A DNA stretch of 64,000 nucleotides from an uncultured Pseudomonadota bacterium (GCA_900696485.1 CAADGG010000109.1:1-64000), one strand, 5' to 3'. Positions 10,654-20,555 are shown, numbered from the stretch's first letter. Numbers and translations: made by a program. Notes: a model not told the origin generated them from the sequence alone.

Positions 10654-11850
10654 TCACACGAAGCAGGCGAACACCGCATTCGACAGCAGAATGCCGCGTG
10701 GCGTGAGACGCAGATCGCCGGCAGACGTCTCCGAGAGCAGGCCGGCGCCGGCGAGTTCATCGATCGCCTCCGGCCAGAACGAGCGTGGCGGCGCCCCGAA
10801 CTCGCTCCGAAAACGCGCGGCATCGAGGCCGGCGGCGCTGCGCAGCGACAGGAACGCGGCCTCGCCACGCGCGCTGGCGGCATCGAGCACGTCCGGCGCC
10901 CCGGCGTCAGCGGGTGCGCCGGCGGCGATGCGCGCGAGATAGGCCTCGAGCGAGCGCAGGTTTTCGCGTCGCAAGCCATGCGGCGCAGCGGACGACGGCG
11001 GCTCGTACGAACACGCGCCGACGCCGATCGCCAGCACGGCACGGCGCTCCCAGTACCGGCGATTGTGTCGCGCGGTCCGGCCCGGCCGCGCGAAGCTCGA
11101 GATCTCGTAACGCGGCAGGCCGGCGGCCGCGAGCCGGGCGGCGAGTTGCTCGAGCATCTGCGTCGCCTCCTCCTCGTCCGCGAGCGCGAGCTGCCCGCGC
11201 CGGGCGGCGAGCGCGAACGGCGTCCCCGGCTCGATCGTCAGCTGGTAGGCAGAGACGTGCTCCGGCGCGAACGCGAGCGCCTCGTCGAGATCGCGCTCGA
11301 GATCCGCGAGCCGCTGACCCGGCGCCGCGGTGATCAGGTCCAGCGAGAGGTTGTCGAAGCCGGCCGCGCGCGCAGCGGTGAGCGTCGCCCGGCTCTCCGC
11401 GGTGCGGTGGGCCCGTCCGAGTCGTTTCAGGGTGGCGTCGGAGAACGACTGCACACCGATCGACAGGCGGTTCACGCCGGCGGCCCGAAAGGCCGGCAGC
11501 CGGGTCCGCTCGGTCGTGCCGGGGTTGACTTCAAGCGTCACCTCGACCTCGCCGCCGGGCGGAAACTGCGCGCGGACGGCCGCGACGAGCCGCCCGATCG
11601 ACGCCGGTGTCAGCAGCGACGGCGTGCCGCCGCCGAAATACAGCGACGCGAGCGGCCGCCCCCCTCCGCCTGCGTCCGCGCGCGCGAAGGCCGGCGCGCG
11701 CCGCTCGAGTTCACACAGCAGCGCGTCGACGTAGGCCTGCTCGCGGGCCGGCGGCAGCGTGCGCGCCGCCACCACGGCAAATTCGCAGTACGGGCACACG
11801 CGCGCGCAGAACGGCACGTGCACGTAGACGCCGAGATCGCCGGTGTCCAT
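10654..11850 (-). CDS. hemW: Radical SAM protein HemW (coproporphyrinogen III oxidase-like)
   Basis: Heme chaperone or HemN-like radical SAM enzyme. The 398-residue protein begins VYVHVPFCARVCPYCEF, in which Cys15, Cys19 and Cys22 form the CxxxCxxC cluster motif. LYFGGGTPSLL and the TLEVNPGT region follow, and the C-terminal HemN_C domain ends with LTPRGILLSNAVF. Length near 400 and the CPYCEF pattern favour HemW over oxygen-independent coproporphyrinogen oxidase HemN, which is longer and has an extra cysteine pattern. It is transcribed divergently from the M16 peptidase gene. Confidence 0.9.
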   Translation of the reverse strand: MDTGDLGVYVHVPFCARVCPYCEFAVVAARTLPPAREQAYVDALLCELERRAPAFARADAGGGGRPLASLYFGGGTPSLLTPASIGRLVAAVRAQFPPGGEVEVTLEVNPGTTERTRLPAFRAAGVNRLSIGVQSFSDATLKRLGRAHRTAESRATLTAARAAGFDNLSLDLITAAPGQRLADLERDLDEALAFAPEHVSAYQLTIEPGTPFALAARRGQLALADEEEATQMLEQLAARLAAAGLPRYEISSFARPGRTARHNRRYWERRAVLAIGVGACSYEPPSSAAPHGLRRENLRSLEAYLARIAAGAPADAGAPDVLDAASARGEAAFLSLRSAAGLDAARFRSEFGAPPRSFWPEAIDELAGAGLLSETSAGDLRLTPRGILLSNAVFACFV

Positions 11851-11915
11851 GCAGGCGGGAGCGTAGGCCCCGGGCCCCGCCGAGGCCCGGAGCCGGTCGG
11901 CTATGCTCCGGCGCC

Positions 11916-14567
11916 TTGGACGCCTCCCCCGCCCCGCCGCCGCGCTCGATCCGCCGCGAGGTCCTGCCGAACGGCCTGGTCCTGCTGCTGGACGAGTCGC
12001 ATCTGGCCGCCGTCGCCGAGGTGCAGATCTGGGCCCGCGTCGGCTCCGCAGACGAATCCCCCGGGGAGGCCGGCCTCGCCCATTTCCATGAGCACATGCT
12101 CTTCAAAGGCACCGAGGGCCGCGGCGTGGCCGAGGTGGCCGGCGCCATCGAAGGGGCCGGCGGCCGGGTCAATGCCTACACGAGCTACGACACCACCGTC
12201 TATCATGCGACGGTGCCGTCGGCGGGGCTCGGCCTTGCGCTCGACGTGCTGGCGGACATGGTGCGCGGCTCGGTCTTCGACGCCGAGGAGCTGCAGCGCG
12301 AGATCGCCGTCGTACTCGAAGAGATCCAGCGCTCCGACGACTCGCCGGCCCACGTGTGCGCGGAGGCGCTGTTCGCCGCCGCCTATCGCAGACACCCGTA
12401 CCGGCGGCCGATCCTCGGCTCGCGGGAGAGCGTCGCGAGCTTCGATCGCGAGCGCGTCACCGCGTTCTATCGGCGCTGGTACGCGCCGGACAACCTGCTC
12501 GTCGTGGCCAGCGGCGACTTCGACGCCGACGCGTTCACGGCCTCGGTCCGCAGTCTGTTCGGCGACGCCGTGCCGGCCGTCGCGCGCCGAACGCGGGCGG
12601 CCGAACCGGGTCAGCAGACTCCGCGCGCCGCGCTGCTGCGGCGTCCCTTCGAGCGCGCCTGTTTCGAGATCGCCTGGCCCGCCGTCCCTCTCGCGCATCC
12701 GGATACGCCCCATCTCGACCTGCTGGCCTTCGTGCTCGGCGAGGGAGACAGCAGCCGGCTCGTGCGCCGCGTGAAGGAGGCCGCGGGCGTCGTCGATCGC
12801 ATCGACGCGTCCTGCTACACGCCGGTCGACCGGGGGCTGTTCGAGATTTCTGCGGATCTCGATGGGGAGCAGGTGCCGGATGCGATCGCCGCGATCGCTC
12901 GCGAAGTCGAGATGATCCGTCACGCCCCGGTGTCCGACGAAGAGATCGAGAAAGCGCGCGCCAACTTTCTGGCCAGCGAGCACTTCGAGCGCGAGAGCGT
13001 CTCCGGACGCACGCGCAAACTCGGCACCTTCGAGGCGATCGCCGGCGATTGGCGCGGTGACGAGGCGTATCTGGACGCCGTGCGCCGCGCGACGCCCCAG
13101 GATCTGCTGCGCGTGGCGCGCGCCCATCTCGATGCGCGGCGCGTCACGGTGGCGGCCGTGCTGCCCGAGGACGCCCCGTCGGCGCTCGACGAGAAGTCGC
13201 TGCTGGCCGCCGCGGGGCGCGGGGCCGAGCGCATCGCCACGGTCGCCGTCCCGGACCACCTCGAGCGGGCCGACCCGCCTGCCGCGACCGTGCCCCTCGT
13301 CCAGGTGAAGGCCCCGCCGAAGCAGACCCGCGCGCGCCTGCCCGCAATCGAGAGCTACCAGCTCGGAAGCGGTGCGGTCCTGCACGTCGAGCCGCGGCAC
13401 GACGTTCCGGTGCTGGCACTACGAGGCGCGTTCCATGGCGGCCTGCTCGGGGAGGATGCCGATCGCGTCGGTCTCACCCCGATGCTGACCTCCATGTGGC
13501 TGCGCGGCACGCGCCGCCGCGGGGCCGCCGAGCTGGCCCATGCGATCGAATCGATCGCCTGCGACATCGACGGCTTTGCCGGTCGCAGCGGCTTCGGTCT
13601 GTCGATGGAGGCGACCAGCGATCGCTTCGGCGCAGCGCTCGATCTGTTCGCCGAAGTGCTGCTCGAGCCGGCCTTTCGCGAGGACGAGTTGGAACGCGAA
13701 CGCCGCGACACGCTGGCGGCCCTGGCCCGACGGGAAGACCGGCTCGGCGCTCGCGCCTTCGACCTGTTCACCGCCACACTCTGGCAGACCCATCCCTACC
13801 GATGGCCGGTGCTCGGCACGCCCGCCACGGTGGCGTCCTTCGCGCGCCGTGATCTGCTGACCCAGCAGGCGCGCTGGGTGCGCGGTCCCAATCTGGTGCT
13901 GGCGCTCTCCGGTGACGTCGATCCCGACACAGCCGCGGAACACCTCTCGATCCGACTCGCCGGCCTCGACGCGACCCCCTGTCCGCGTCCGAACCCGCCG
14001 GCGGAGCCGGCGCCCGCCGCGCCGCGCTTCGCGGAGCTGCGCAAGGACCGTGCCCAGGCTCATCTGGTTCTCGGCTTTCGCGGCCTCACGGTGAACGACC
14101 CGGACCGCTTCGGACTCGACGTGATCACGCAGCTACTGGCCGGCCAGGGTGGCCGGTTGTTCCTCGAGCTGCGCGACCGCCGGGGATTGGCCTACTCGGT
14201 GAGCGCGGTGAACGTCGAAGGGGCCGCTCCTGGTTTCTTTGCCGTCACGATCGGCACCTCGCCGGAGAAGCTCGACGACGCCCGCCGCGGCATTCTCGAC
14301 GAGTTCGAGACGCTGGTCGCCGCGCCGCCCCGGGCCGACGAACTCGAACGCGCCCGTCGCTATCTGATCGGGAACTTCGAGATCGATCGCCAGCACGGCG
14401 CCGTGCGCGCCGCCCACATGGCGATCGACGCGTTGCACGGGCTCGGTGCGGATGCCCAACGCCACTATGCCGATCACATCGCCGCCGTCAGCGCCGACGA
14501 CGTGGTGCGCGTCGCGCGTCGGGTCATCGACCTCTCGGCCCCGGTCGAGGCCTTGATCCGGCCCTGA
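11916..14567 (+). CDS. M16 zinc metallopeptidase with two tandem M16 units
   Basis: Insulinase/pitrilysin-family protease. The first M16 unit has the inverted zinc motif HFHEH (LAHFHEHMLFKG) and the downstream glutamate in EEIQRSDDSP, so it should be catalytic. The second unit (from about residue 460) lacks HxxEH and keeps the conserved SVSAVN and FFAVTIGTSP region, as in single-chain double-unit members. The TTG at 11916 was chosen because it starts the protein at MDASPAPPPRSIRREVLPNG, a normal M16 start; upstream frame sequence is antisense hemW. 883 residues. No convincing signal peptide is visible at this start, so its compartment is open. Confidence 0.88.
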   Translation: MDASPAPPPRSIRREVLPNGLVLLLDESHLAAVAEVQIWARVGSADESPGEAGLAHFHEHMLFKGTEGRGVAEVAGAIEGAGGRVNAYTSYDTTVYHATVPSAGLGLALDVLADMVRGSVFDAEELQREIAVVLEEIQRSDDSPAHVCAEALFAAAYRRHPYRRPILGSRESVASFDRERVTAFYRRWYAPDNLLVVASGDFDADAFTASVRSLFGDAVPAVARRTRAAEPGQQTPRAALLRRPFERACFEIAWPAVPLAHPDTPHLDLLAFVLGEGDSSRLVRRVKEAAGVVDRIDASCYTPVDRGLFEISADLDGEQVPDAIAAIAREVEMIRHAPVSDEEIEKARANFLASEHFERESVSGRTRKLGTFEAIAGDWRGDEAYLDAVRRATPQDLLRVARAHLDARRVTVAAVLPEDAPSALDEKSLLAAAGRGAERIATVAVPDHLERADPPAATVPLVQVKAPPKQTRARLPAIESYQLGSGAVLHVEPRHDVPVLALRGAFHGGLLGEDADRVGLTPMLTSMWLRGTRRRGAAELAHAIESIACDIDGFAGRSGFGLSMEATSDRFGAALDLFAEVLLEPAFREDELERERRDTLAALARREDRLGARAFDLFTATLWQTHPYRWPVLGTPATVASFARRDLLTQQARWVRGPNLVLALSGDVDPDTAAEHLSIRLAGLDATPCPRPNPPAEPAPAAPRFAELRKDRAQAHLVLGFRGLTVNDPDRFGLDVITQLLAGQGGRLFLELRDRRGLAYSVSAVNVEGAAPGFFAVTIGTSPEKLDDARRGILDEFETLVAAPPRADELERARRYLIGNFEIDRQHGAVRAAHMAIDALHGLGADAQRHYADHIAAVSADDVVRVARRVIDLSAPVEALIRP

Positions 14568-14611
14568 TCCGGAACGGCTCACCGGGCCGCCGGGAAGCGC
14601 GGATGGCGGAG

Positions 14612-14703
14612 GCACCCCGTCAAGAAAGGGGCCGGGTTCGCTCGTCAACTTTTCCGGACGGAAAAGTTGACGAGCGAACCCGGCCCCTTTCTTGACGGGG
14701 TGC
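14612..14703. repeat. Long perfect inverted repeat, copy 2
   Basis: Arms of 45 bp (14612-14656 and 14659-14703) pair perfectly around two bases. The core GTCAAGAAAGGGG(C/T)CGGGTT and the inner TCGTCAACTTTTCC match copy 1 at 2489-2575; the middle of the arm differs (TCGC against GGAT) with the compensating change in the other arm. It fills the gap between the convergent M16 and antiporter genes, so it could also end both transcripts. Confidence 0.9.
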
Positions 14704-14707
14704 GCCT

Positions 14708-16186
14708 TCAGCGCGGCTCCTCGGCGGCCCCGCCGAACAGCAGGTCGAGCAGTCCGCGCTCGTCGGGCGGAACGAACGCGCAGACGTGATCGCCGGCCCG
14801 GATGTCCGTGCTGCCCTTCGGCACCAGCACGTTGCGATCGCGCACGATCAGCGTGATCAGGCAGCCCTCCGGCAGCGAGAGGTCGCGGACCTGGCCGCCG
14901 ACGGCCACCGAGGCCGGTGCGACGAAGTACCAGACGAAATCTCCGGGGAACTCGCGAAGCGAGACCAGCTCGATGCTGGCCGCCGGCGACGGGGGCTGCG
15001 CATCCGCCAGACCGAGCCGACGCGCCAGCCACGCCACCGTCGCGCCCGGCACGAAGCTGCTGACCAGCACCGCGAAGAAGACCATGTGGAAGACCTCTTC
15101 GGCGCCGGTCACGCCGCGCACGACCGGATACACGCCGAGGATGATCGGCACGGCGCCCCGCAACCCCACCCACGACACGAACCACAGCTCCCGACGCGGC
15201 ACGCGAAGCGGCGCCAATACCGTGAAGACGGCGAGCGGACGCGCAACGAAGGCGAGCGCGGCGGCGAGTGCGACGCCGGCGCCCATTGCCGACACCAGGT
15301 TCGACGGCGCCACGAGCAGGCCGAGGATCGTGAACATCACGATCTGTGACAGCCAGGCCAGCGCGTCGTGCACGCGGCGCACGCCGGCGCGATACGGCAT
15401 CGGTCCGGCGGCCAGCACGAGACCGGTGGCATAGACGGCGAGGAATCCACTGCCGCCGAACAGTGTCGACACGCCGAAGGACAGGAACGCGACGGCCACC
15501 GTCAAGACCGGGTACAGACCGGCGGCGGGCAGCGGCAGCGCGCGCAGCAGCTCGCGCGCGCCGAAGCCGAACGCCACGCCTGCCGCCGCACCGACCGCGA
15601 ACTGCCGGGCGAAGAGCAGCGCGACGCTACCGCCGTCCAGCGGCGTGCCGAGCGCGAACTCCGTCGCCACCACGGTGAGGAACACGGCCATCGGGTCGTT
15701 GAGGCCCGATTCCACCTCGAGCGTCGCGCCGGTCGACTCGCGCAGCCGGACGCCGCTGCTGCGCAGCACCGAGAACACCGCAGCCGCGTCGGTCGAAGAG
15801 ACCACCGCCCCGACCAGCAACGCGACCGGCACGGACAGGCCGAGCAGCAGGCCGATGCCGGCCACCACGGCGGCGGTCACCACGACCGACACGGTGGCCA
15901 GCAGCCCGGCCGCCAGCGCCGCCTTGCGCAGCACCACACGCGACGTGTTGAGGCCGCCGTCGAACAGGATCAGCACCAGCGCGACGGTGCCGAGCCGATA
16001 CGCGAGCGCGTAGTCGTCGAACGGGATCCGGCCGATTCCCTCGACTCCGGCCAGCATGCCGAGGCCGAGGAACAGCACCAGCGCCGGGACGCCGAGACGG
16101 TTCGAGATCGGACTGGCCAGACCGGCCAGCACCAGCAGCAGGCCGATGGCAGCCAGCAGGACGGCGGTGGTGCCCGGCTCTCCCAT
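14708..16186 (-). CDS. CPA1-family Na+(K+)/H+ antiporter with C-terminal RCK_C domain
   Basis: Inner-membrane cation/proton exchanger. About twelve hydrophobic helices span the first 380 residues and include the CPA1 signatures LILFDGGLNTS, VVSSTDAAAVFSVL (the ion-binding ND/TD-type region) and ESGLNDPMAVFLTV. The last 100 residues form a soluble RCK_C/TrkA-C-type domain (LPEGCLITLIVRDRNVLVPKG). This layout is that of the NhaP2/CvrA K+/H+ antiporters. 492 residues, normal length. Converges on the M16 gene across the second palindrome. Confidence 0.9.
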   Translation of the reverse strand: MGEPGTTAVLLAAIGLLLVLAGLASPISNRLGVPALVLFLGLGMLAGVEGIGRIPFDDYALAYRLGTVALVLILFDGGLNTSRVVLRKAALAAGLLATVSVVVTAAVVAGIGLLLGLSVPVALLVGAVVSSTDAAAVFSVLRSSGVRLRESTGATLEVESGLNDPMAVFLTVVATEFALGTPLDGGSVALLFARQFAVGAAAGVAFGFGARELLRALPLPAAGLYPVLTVAVAFLSFGVSTLFGGSGFLAVYATGLVLAAGPMPYRAGVRRVHDALAWLSQIVMFTILGLLVAPSNLVSAMGAGVALAAALAFVARPLAVFTVLAPLRVPRRELWFVSWVGLRGAVPIILGVYPVVRGVTGAEEVFHMVFFAVLVSSFVPGATVAWLARRLGLADAQPPSPAASIELVSLREFPGDFVWYFVAPASVAVGGQVRDLSLPEGCLITLIVRDRNVLVPKGSTDIRAGDHVCAFVPPDERGLLDLLFGGAAEEPR

Positions 16187-16219
16187 CCGCCCTGGTGCCT
16201 CCAGTCCCGGTGTCGTGGG

Positions 16220-16903
16220 TTACTGGCGGCGAGCCTTCTCGATCTTCACCGGTTCCGCCGGGACGTTCTGGTGTCCGCCACGCGTGGTGGTCTTCACCGC
16301 GGCGATCTTGTCCACCACGTCCATGCCGCTCGTCACGCGGCCGAAGACCGCGTAACCATAGTCGCGCCCGCTGTGATCCAGGAAGTCGTTGTCCTTCAGA
16401 TTGATGAAGAACTGCGAGGTGGCGCTGTCGACGACGTTGGTGCGCGCCATCGCGAGCGTGCCGCGCCGATTGCGCAGGCCGTTCTTCGCCTCGTTCTCGA
16501 TCGGGGCCTTCGTCGGCTTCTGGCTCATCGACGGATCGAAGCCCCCTCCCTGAATCATGAAGTCCGGGATCACGCGGTGGAAGATCGTGCCGTCATAGTG
16601 ACCGGAATCGACGTAGGCGAGGAAGTTTGCGGCACTGATCGGTGCCTTCTCGGCGTCGAGTTCGATCTCGATCGAGCCGAGCGATGTCTCGAGGACGACC
16701 ACGGGCTTTCCTTTCTGCTTGGCAGCGCACGGATTGGCAGAGCATGGATTGGCAGCCCCTGGAGGGGCGTCGGGAGCAGCGGCCGGCTGGGCATGTGCGG
16801 CGCCGGCCCCCAGAGCCACCGCGACTCCCAGCGAGAGCGCGGCGGTCAGCCAGTGGAGGGTGGAGCTACGGGCGCGAGACGGCAGCGCGCGGCAACGAGA
16901 CAT
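16220..16903 (-). CDS. Secreted peptidyl-prolyl cis-trans isomerase (cyclophilin A type)
   Basis: Catalyses proline isomerisation during folding, probably in the periplasm. The ATG at 16903 has CCGGAGG ahead of it. It gives a protein with a signal peptide (Arg-rich start, hydrophobic core ending AAHAQ), then a Pro/Ala linker with four Lys/Cys-Asn-Pro residues and a cyclophilin domain with FHRVIPDFMIQGGGF, MARTNVVDSATSQFFINL and VFGRVTSGMDVVDKI. 227 residues. It is transcribed divergently from the porin gene 75 bp away. A second cyclophilin lies at 21497. Confidence 0.92.
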   Translation of the reverse strand: MSRCRALPSRARSSTLHWLTAALSLGVAVALGAGAAHAQPAAAPDAPPGAANPCSANPCAAKQKGKPVVVLETSLGSIEIELDAEKAPISAANFLAYVDSGHYDGTIFHRVIPDFMIQGGGFDPSMSQKPTKAPIENEAKNGLRNRRGTLAMARTNVVDSATSQFFINLKDNDFLDHSGRDYGYAVFGRVTSGMDVVDKIAAVKTTTRGGHQNVPAEPVKIEKARRQ

Positions 16904-16978
16904 CGGGAACCTCCGGAGAGTCGGAGCCTCGATGCTAACCGGAGCGATACACCGACGCCAAGGCGACACGGGGGGATC

Positions 16979-18334
16979 ATGCGTAGACTACGCCGCGCCA
17001 TGGCATCCTGGATCCGCTGCGCCGCTCCCTGCCTCGTGTGGCTCTGCTTCCTCAGCACCGCGCGCGCGGAGCCCCCGTCGGTCAGTTCGACGCTCGAGAG
17101 CGAGTGGGCGATCGAGACGGGTTCGGGCCGCGCGCAGAAGCTTGCAACACGGCTCCAGGCACGGCTCGACCAGACGCTGCCCGCCGGCTATCGCATCACC
17201 GCGATCGGCAGACTGCACGTCGACGCATACGACCGGCTCGCACCCGGCGGCCCGGAACAGGCGGAGCTCTGGTCGCCGACGCGGACGCTCGAGTTCGGCG
17301 ACCGTGTCGATCTCGAGCTGCGCGAGCTGTACGTCGAGGGTCGTGCGGGTCCCGTCTGGCTACGGCTCGGCAAACAGCAGGTGGTGTGGGGCCAGGCCGA
17401 CGGTCTCAAGGTCCTCGACGTCGTCAATCCGCAGACCTTTCGCGAATTCATCCTGCCCGACTTCGAGGACTCGCGGATCCCGCTGTGGATGGCGAACGTC
17501 GAGGTCCCCGTCGGCCCGACGACCCTGCAGCTCCTGTGGATCCCGGATCCGACCACCCACGATCTCCCGCGTCCCGGCGCCGCCTTCGCCTTCACCGCCC
17601 CGCGCCTCGTCGGCCCGCGCGCCCCGGCGGGGGTCGACGTACAACTGCGCGCCGCAGACCGGCCGGATGCCTTTCGCGGCTCGGATCTCGGGACGCGCCT
17701 GGCCTGGCGCGCGGGCGACTGGGATCTCACGGCCAACTATCTGTGGCACTACGAGGACGTCCCGGTGCTGCGCCGTTCGCTGGCATTTCCCGGCGGCGTG
17801 CCGACCGTAACCGTCGAGCCGGACTTCGAACGCTCCCACGTGATCGGCGCGACGGCCAGCAATACCTTCGGCGAACTCACGCTGCGGCTCGAAGCGTCCT
17901 ACACGGTTCCGCGTTGGCTGCCCAGCGAGGACCCCGAGGACCGCGATGGGGCGGTGCGCAGTGACGATCTCTCCGGCGTCCTCGGCCTCGACTGGTGGGG
18001 CTTCCGGGACACCCTCCTGTCGCTGCAGATCTTCCCGAGCCTGCTGGTCGACGACCAGCCGGGCGTGCTGCGCGATCGCCTCGACACCAGCGTGACGTTC
18101 CTCGCGCGGCGCAGCTTCCAGAACGAACGCCTGGTGACCCAGGCGATCTGGCTGCACAACCTCAACGACCAGGACGGCATGCTGCGCCCGCAGATCCGCT
18201 ACGAACTGCGCCAGGGCCTGTGGACGTGGATCGGCGCCGATTGGTTCTACGGCACGCGCGACGGCGTGTTCGGCGAGTTCGACCAACGGGACCGGATCGT
18301 GCTCGGCTTCGAGTGGAGTCTGCCCACCCTGTAG
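16979..18334 (+). CDS. DUF1302-like outer-membrane beta-barrel protein
   Basis: The 451-residue protein has a signal peptide (ending STARA) and then a long series of alternating amphipathic strands, such as LELRELYVEGRAGPVWLRLG, KQQVVWGQADGLKVLDVVNP and WDLTANYLWHYEDVP, and ends in a strand FEWSLPTL. The KQ(x)VWGQxD...DVVNP signature is typical of the DUF1302 family of porin-like proteins. The substrate is unknown. The ATG at 16979 was chosen because it gives a proper signal peptide; the much longer open frame upstream is antisense to the antiporter and cyclophilin genes. Confidence 0.82.
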   Translation: MRRLRRAMASWIRCAAPCLVWLCFLSTARAEPPSVSSTLESEWAIETGSGRAQKLATRLQARLDQTLPAGYRITAIGRLHVDAYDRLAPGGPEQAELWSPTRTLEFGDRVDLELRELYVEGRAGPVWLRLGKQQVVWGQADGLKVLDVVNPQTFREFILPDFEDSRIPLWMANVEVPVGPTTLQLLWIPDPTTHDLPRPGAAFAFTAPRLVGPRAPAGVDVQLRAADRPDAFRGSDLGTRLAWRAGDWDLTANYLWHYEDVPVLRRSLAFPGGVPTVTVEPDFERSHVIGATASNTFGELTLRLEASYTVPRWLPSEDPEDRDGAVRSDDLSGVLGLDWWGFRDTLLSLQIFPSLLVDDQPGVLRDRLDTSVTFLARRSFQNERLVTQAIWLHNLNDQDGMLRPQIRYELRQGLWTWIGADWFYGTRDGVFGEFDQRDRIVLGFEWSLPTL

Positions 18335-18390
18335 CGCGGTCGCCGGTCGCGGGTGGCGCAGCCGGCGGTCGCCGGGGCCTCGGCCACTCG

Positions 18391-20193
18391 TCAGTAGCCC
18401 TTTGCCAACCCATCGCTGCGCGGATCGCTGCCGCCGAGGTGCCAGCCGGTCTCTGGGTCGATGACGATCGCCTGGGCGCTCGACCAGTTGCGCTCCGACA
18501 CCACGACATGATGGCCGCGGCGGCGCAGCGCGTCCCGCACGTCGACCGGGATCGCTCGCTCGATGCGCAGTTCGTCGGGCTCCCACTGGTGGTGGAAGCG
18601 CGGCGCCGCCACCGCTTCGGACACGTCCATGCCATGGTCGAAGACGTTCAAGATCGTCAGCAACGTCGTGCTGATGATGCGCGGCCCGCCCGGGCTGCCC
18701 GTCACCATCCGCACGCGGCCGTCCTCGAGCAGGATCGTCGGCGTCATGCTCGACAGCGGTCGCTTGCCGGGGGCCACCGCATTCTGGCCGCGGGTATCCA
18801 GCAGGCCGAAGGCGTTCGGCCGGTTCCGGTCGATCGAGAAGTCGTCCATCTCGTCGTTCAGCACGACACCGGTGCCGGACGCCGTGAGCCCGGAGCCGTA
18901 CAGCAGGTTCACCGTCTGCGTGACGGCGACGGCATTGCCGGCCGCATCGGTGACCGAGAAGTGCGAGGTCCCGCCGGACGGCGGCGGCCACGGGCCGAGG
19001 CCAGGCCCCGAGACGCGGATCGCCACCTCGTCCCGTCCCCACGTCCACGGCGCTCGGCGCCAGCGCGGCGGCAGCAGCCGCCCGCGCAGGCGCGCCGCGT
19101 AGTCCTCGTCGAGCAGTTGCGCGACCGGCACGTCGACGAAGTCCGTGTCGCCCAGATAGGCCGCGCGGTCGGCGAACGCGAGCTTCATCGCCTCGGCGAC
19201 GCGGTGGATCGTCGCCGAGGAGCCGGCGCCGAGCGCCGCGAGATCGAAGCCTTCGAGAATGTTCAGCATCTGGATCAGCGCGATGCCGCCGGACGATGGC
19301 GGCGGAAACGACCGCACCGTGCGGCCGCGGTAGCGCCCGCTGACCGGCTCGCGCAGCTTCGGCTGGTAGGCCGCGAGGTCCTCGGCGCGCAGGATGCCGC
19401 CGTGGCGCTGGACCTCGTCGGCGATCGCCGTCGCGATCGGGCCGCGGTAGAAGGCGTCCGCACCGTCGCGGGCGATCGCCCGCAGCGTGCGCGCGAGGTC
19501 CTTCTGGACCAGTCGCCAGCCCGGCGTCGCCGGTGTGCCGGGCGGCGGCGTCTGGATCGCCGCGGTCTCCGGGAAGCGCTCGGCGAGTCCCATGCCGCGC
19601 CAGATCTCGATGATCCGCGCGTGCCGCAGGCCGATCGGGAAGCCGTCTTCCGCCAACGCGATCGCCGGCGCCAGAACGTCGGCGAGCGGCCGCGTGCCCC
19701 AGCGCTGCTGCGCGAGCACCAGGCCGGCCACCAGACCCGGCGTCGCCACCGCCAGCGGACCACTGCGCGATGCGTCGTCCGGGACCCCGGGCTCGAGGAA
19801 CATCCGCGCGTGCGCAGCCGCCGGGGCCGTCTCGCGCGCGTCGAGTGCGATCGTCTCGCCGCTGGCCAGATGGATCAACAGCAGCCCGCCGCCGCCGATG
19901 CCGGAGTGGTACGGCTCCGTCACGCCGAGCGCGAAGGAGGTGGCGACCGCGGCGTCGACGGCGTTGCCGCCGGCCGTCAGCAACGCCAGGCCGGCCTCCG
20001 TCGCATGGCGCTCGGCACTGACGACCATGCCGCGCGTCCCGATCGCCGGCGCCGGCGCCGCCGCCAGCGCACGCTCGGCCGTGAACGCCGCGAGACCGAA
20101 CGCGAGCGTGACGAGGGCGATGCCGGCGGCCCGGCCGATCGCGACGCCGAGGCCCCAGCGCCTCCGGAGGCTGCTCCCGATGCGACGCTCCAT
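18391..20193 (-). CDS. ggt: Gamma-glutamyltransferase
   Basis: Cleaves the gamma-glutamyl bond of glutathione or transfers the glutamyl group. The 600-residue precursor has an N-terminal hydrophobic segment (GIALVTLAFGLAAF), the large-subunit start GMVVSAERHATEAGLALL with GGNAVDAAVATSFALGV, and the autocatalytic site at GGTSHFSVTDAAGNAVAV, whose first Thr becomes the N-terminal nucleophile of the small subunit. GSGLTASGTGVVLNDEMDDF and SMTPTILLEDG are further signatures. Probably periplasmic. Length and motifs are complete. Confidence 0.95.
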   Translation of the reverse strand: MERRIGSSLRRRWGLGVAIGRAAGIALVTLAFGLAAFTAERALAAAPAPAIGTRGMVVSAERHATEAGLALLTAGGNAVDAAVATSFALGVTEPYHSGIGGGGLLLIHLASGETIALDARETAPAAAHARMFLEPGVPDDASRSGPLAVATPGLVAGLVLAQQRWGTRPLADVLAPAIALAEDGFPIGLRHARIIEIWRGMGLAERFPETAAIQTPPPGTPATPGWRLVQKDLARTLRAIARDGADAFYRGPIATAIADEVQRHGGILRAEDLAAYQPKLREPVSGRYRGRTVRSFPPPSSGGIALIQMLNILEGFDLAALGAGSSATIHRVAEAMKLAFADRAAYLGDTDFVDVPVAQLLDEDYAARLRGRLLPPRWRRAPWTWGRDEVAIRVSGPGLGPWPPPSGGTSHFSVTDAAGNAVAVTQTVNLLYGSGLTASGTGVVLNDEMDDFSIDRNRPNAFGLLDTRGQNAVAPGKRPLSSMTPTILLEDGRVRMVTGSPGGPRIISTTLLTILNVFDHGMDVSEAVAAPRFHHQWEPDELRIERAIPVDVRDALRRRGHHVVVSERNWSSAQAIVIDPETGWHLGGSDPRSDGLAKGY

Positions 20194-20555
20194 TGCCGGC
20201 GCACCGTATCACAGGCTACGGCACCGGCATCCGGATCCTGGCCTCCGGCTTTCCGGCCTCGGGAGTCCGAGCCTTTGGTTTCGAAGCTGTCGGAGACGCG
20301 CGGGCGGAGACGGGCCGGCCCAGAACCCAGTCGGGCTCTCGGTCCGGCTGAATAGAACGAAGCCTCGAGACGTCGACGAAAGCGACAGGACGCCAATTCT
20401 CTTCGGAGCCGAAACGCGTGGCTCGCCCCTGCTCGGTCGCGCGTCACCCGGCCACCCGAAGTGCTCCGAGCCCGAACGGGAAGGCCCCCTCCTGACCCGA
20501 CGGCTCGGAGCCGGCGCCCTGTCCATCGCGCGCGCGTCTCCTACCCTGCCGGCCG
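20194..20555. other. Intergenic region between divergent ggt and hydrolase genes
   Basis: The 362 bp hold no convincing gene. A stem can be drawn from CTCCGAGCC (about 20464) to GGCTCGGAG (about 20502), just upstream of the hydrolase gene. Promoters for both flanking genes presumably lie here but are not recognisable by eye. Confidence 0.5.

Noticed and set aside
15368..16978. Long plus-strand frame upstream of the porin gene
   Set aside because: It is antisense to the antiporter and cyclophilin genes, with a His/Arg/Gln-rich translation; the porin starts with a signal peptide at 16979.
17360..20212. 950-codon minus-strand frame over the porin and ggt genes
   Set aside because: High-GC shadow frame: Arg-rich, no domains, and it overlaps two well-supported genes.
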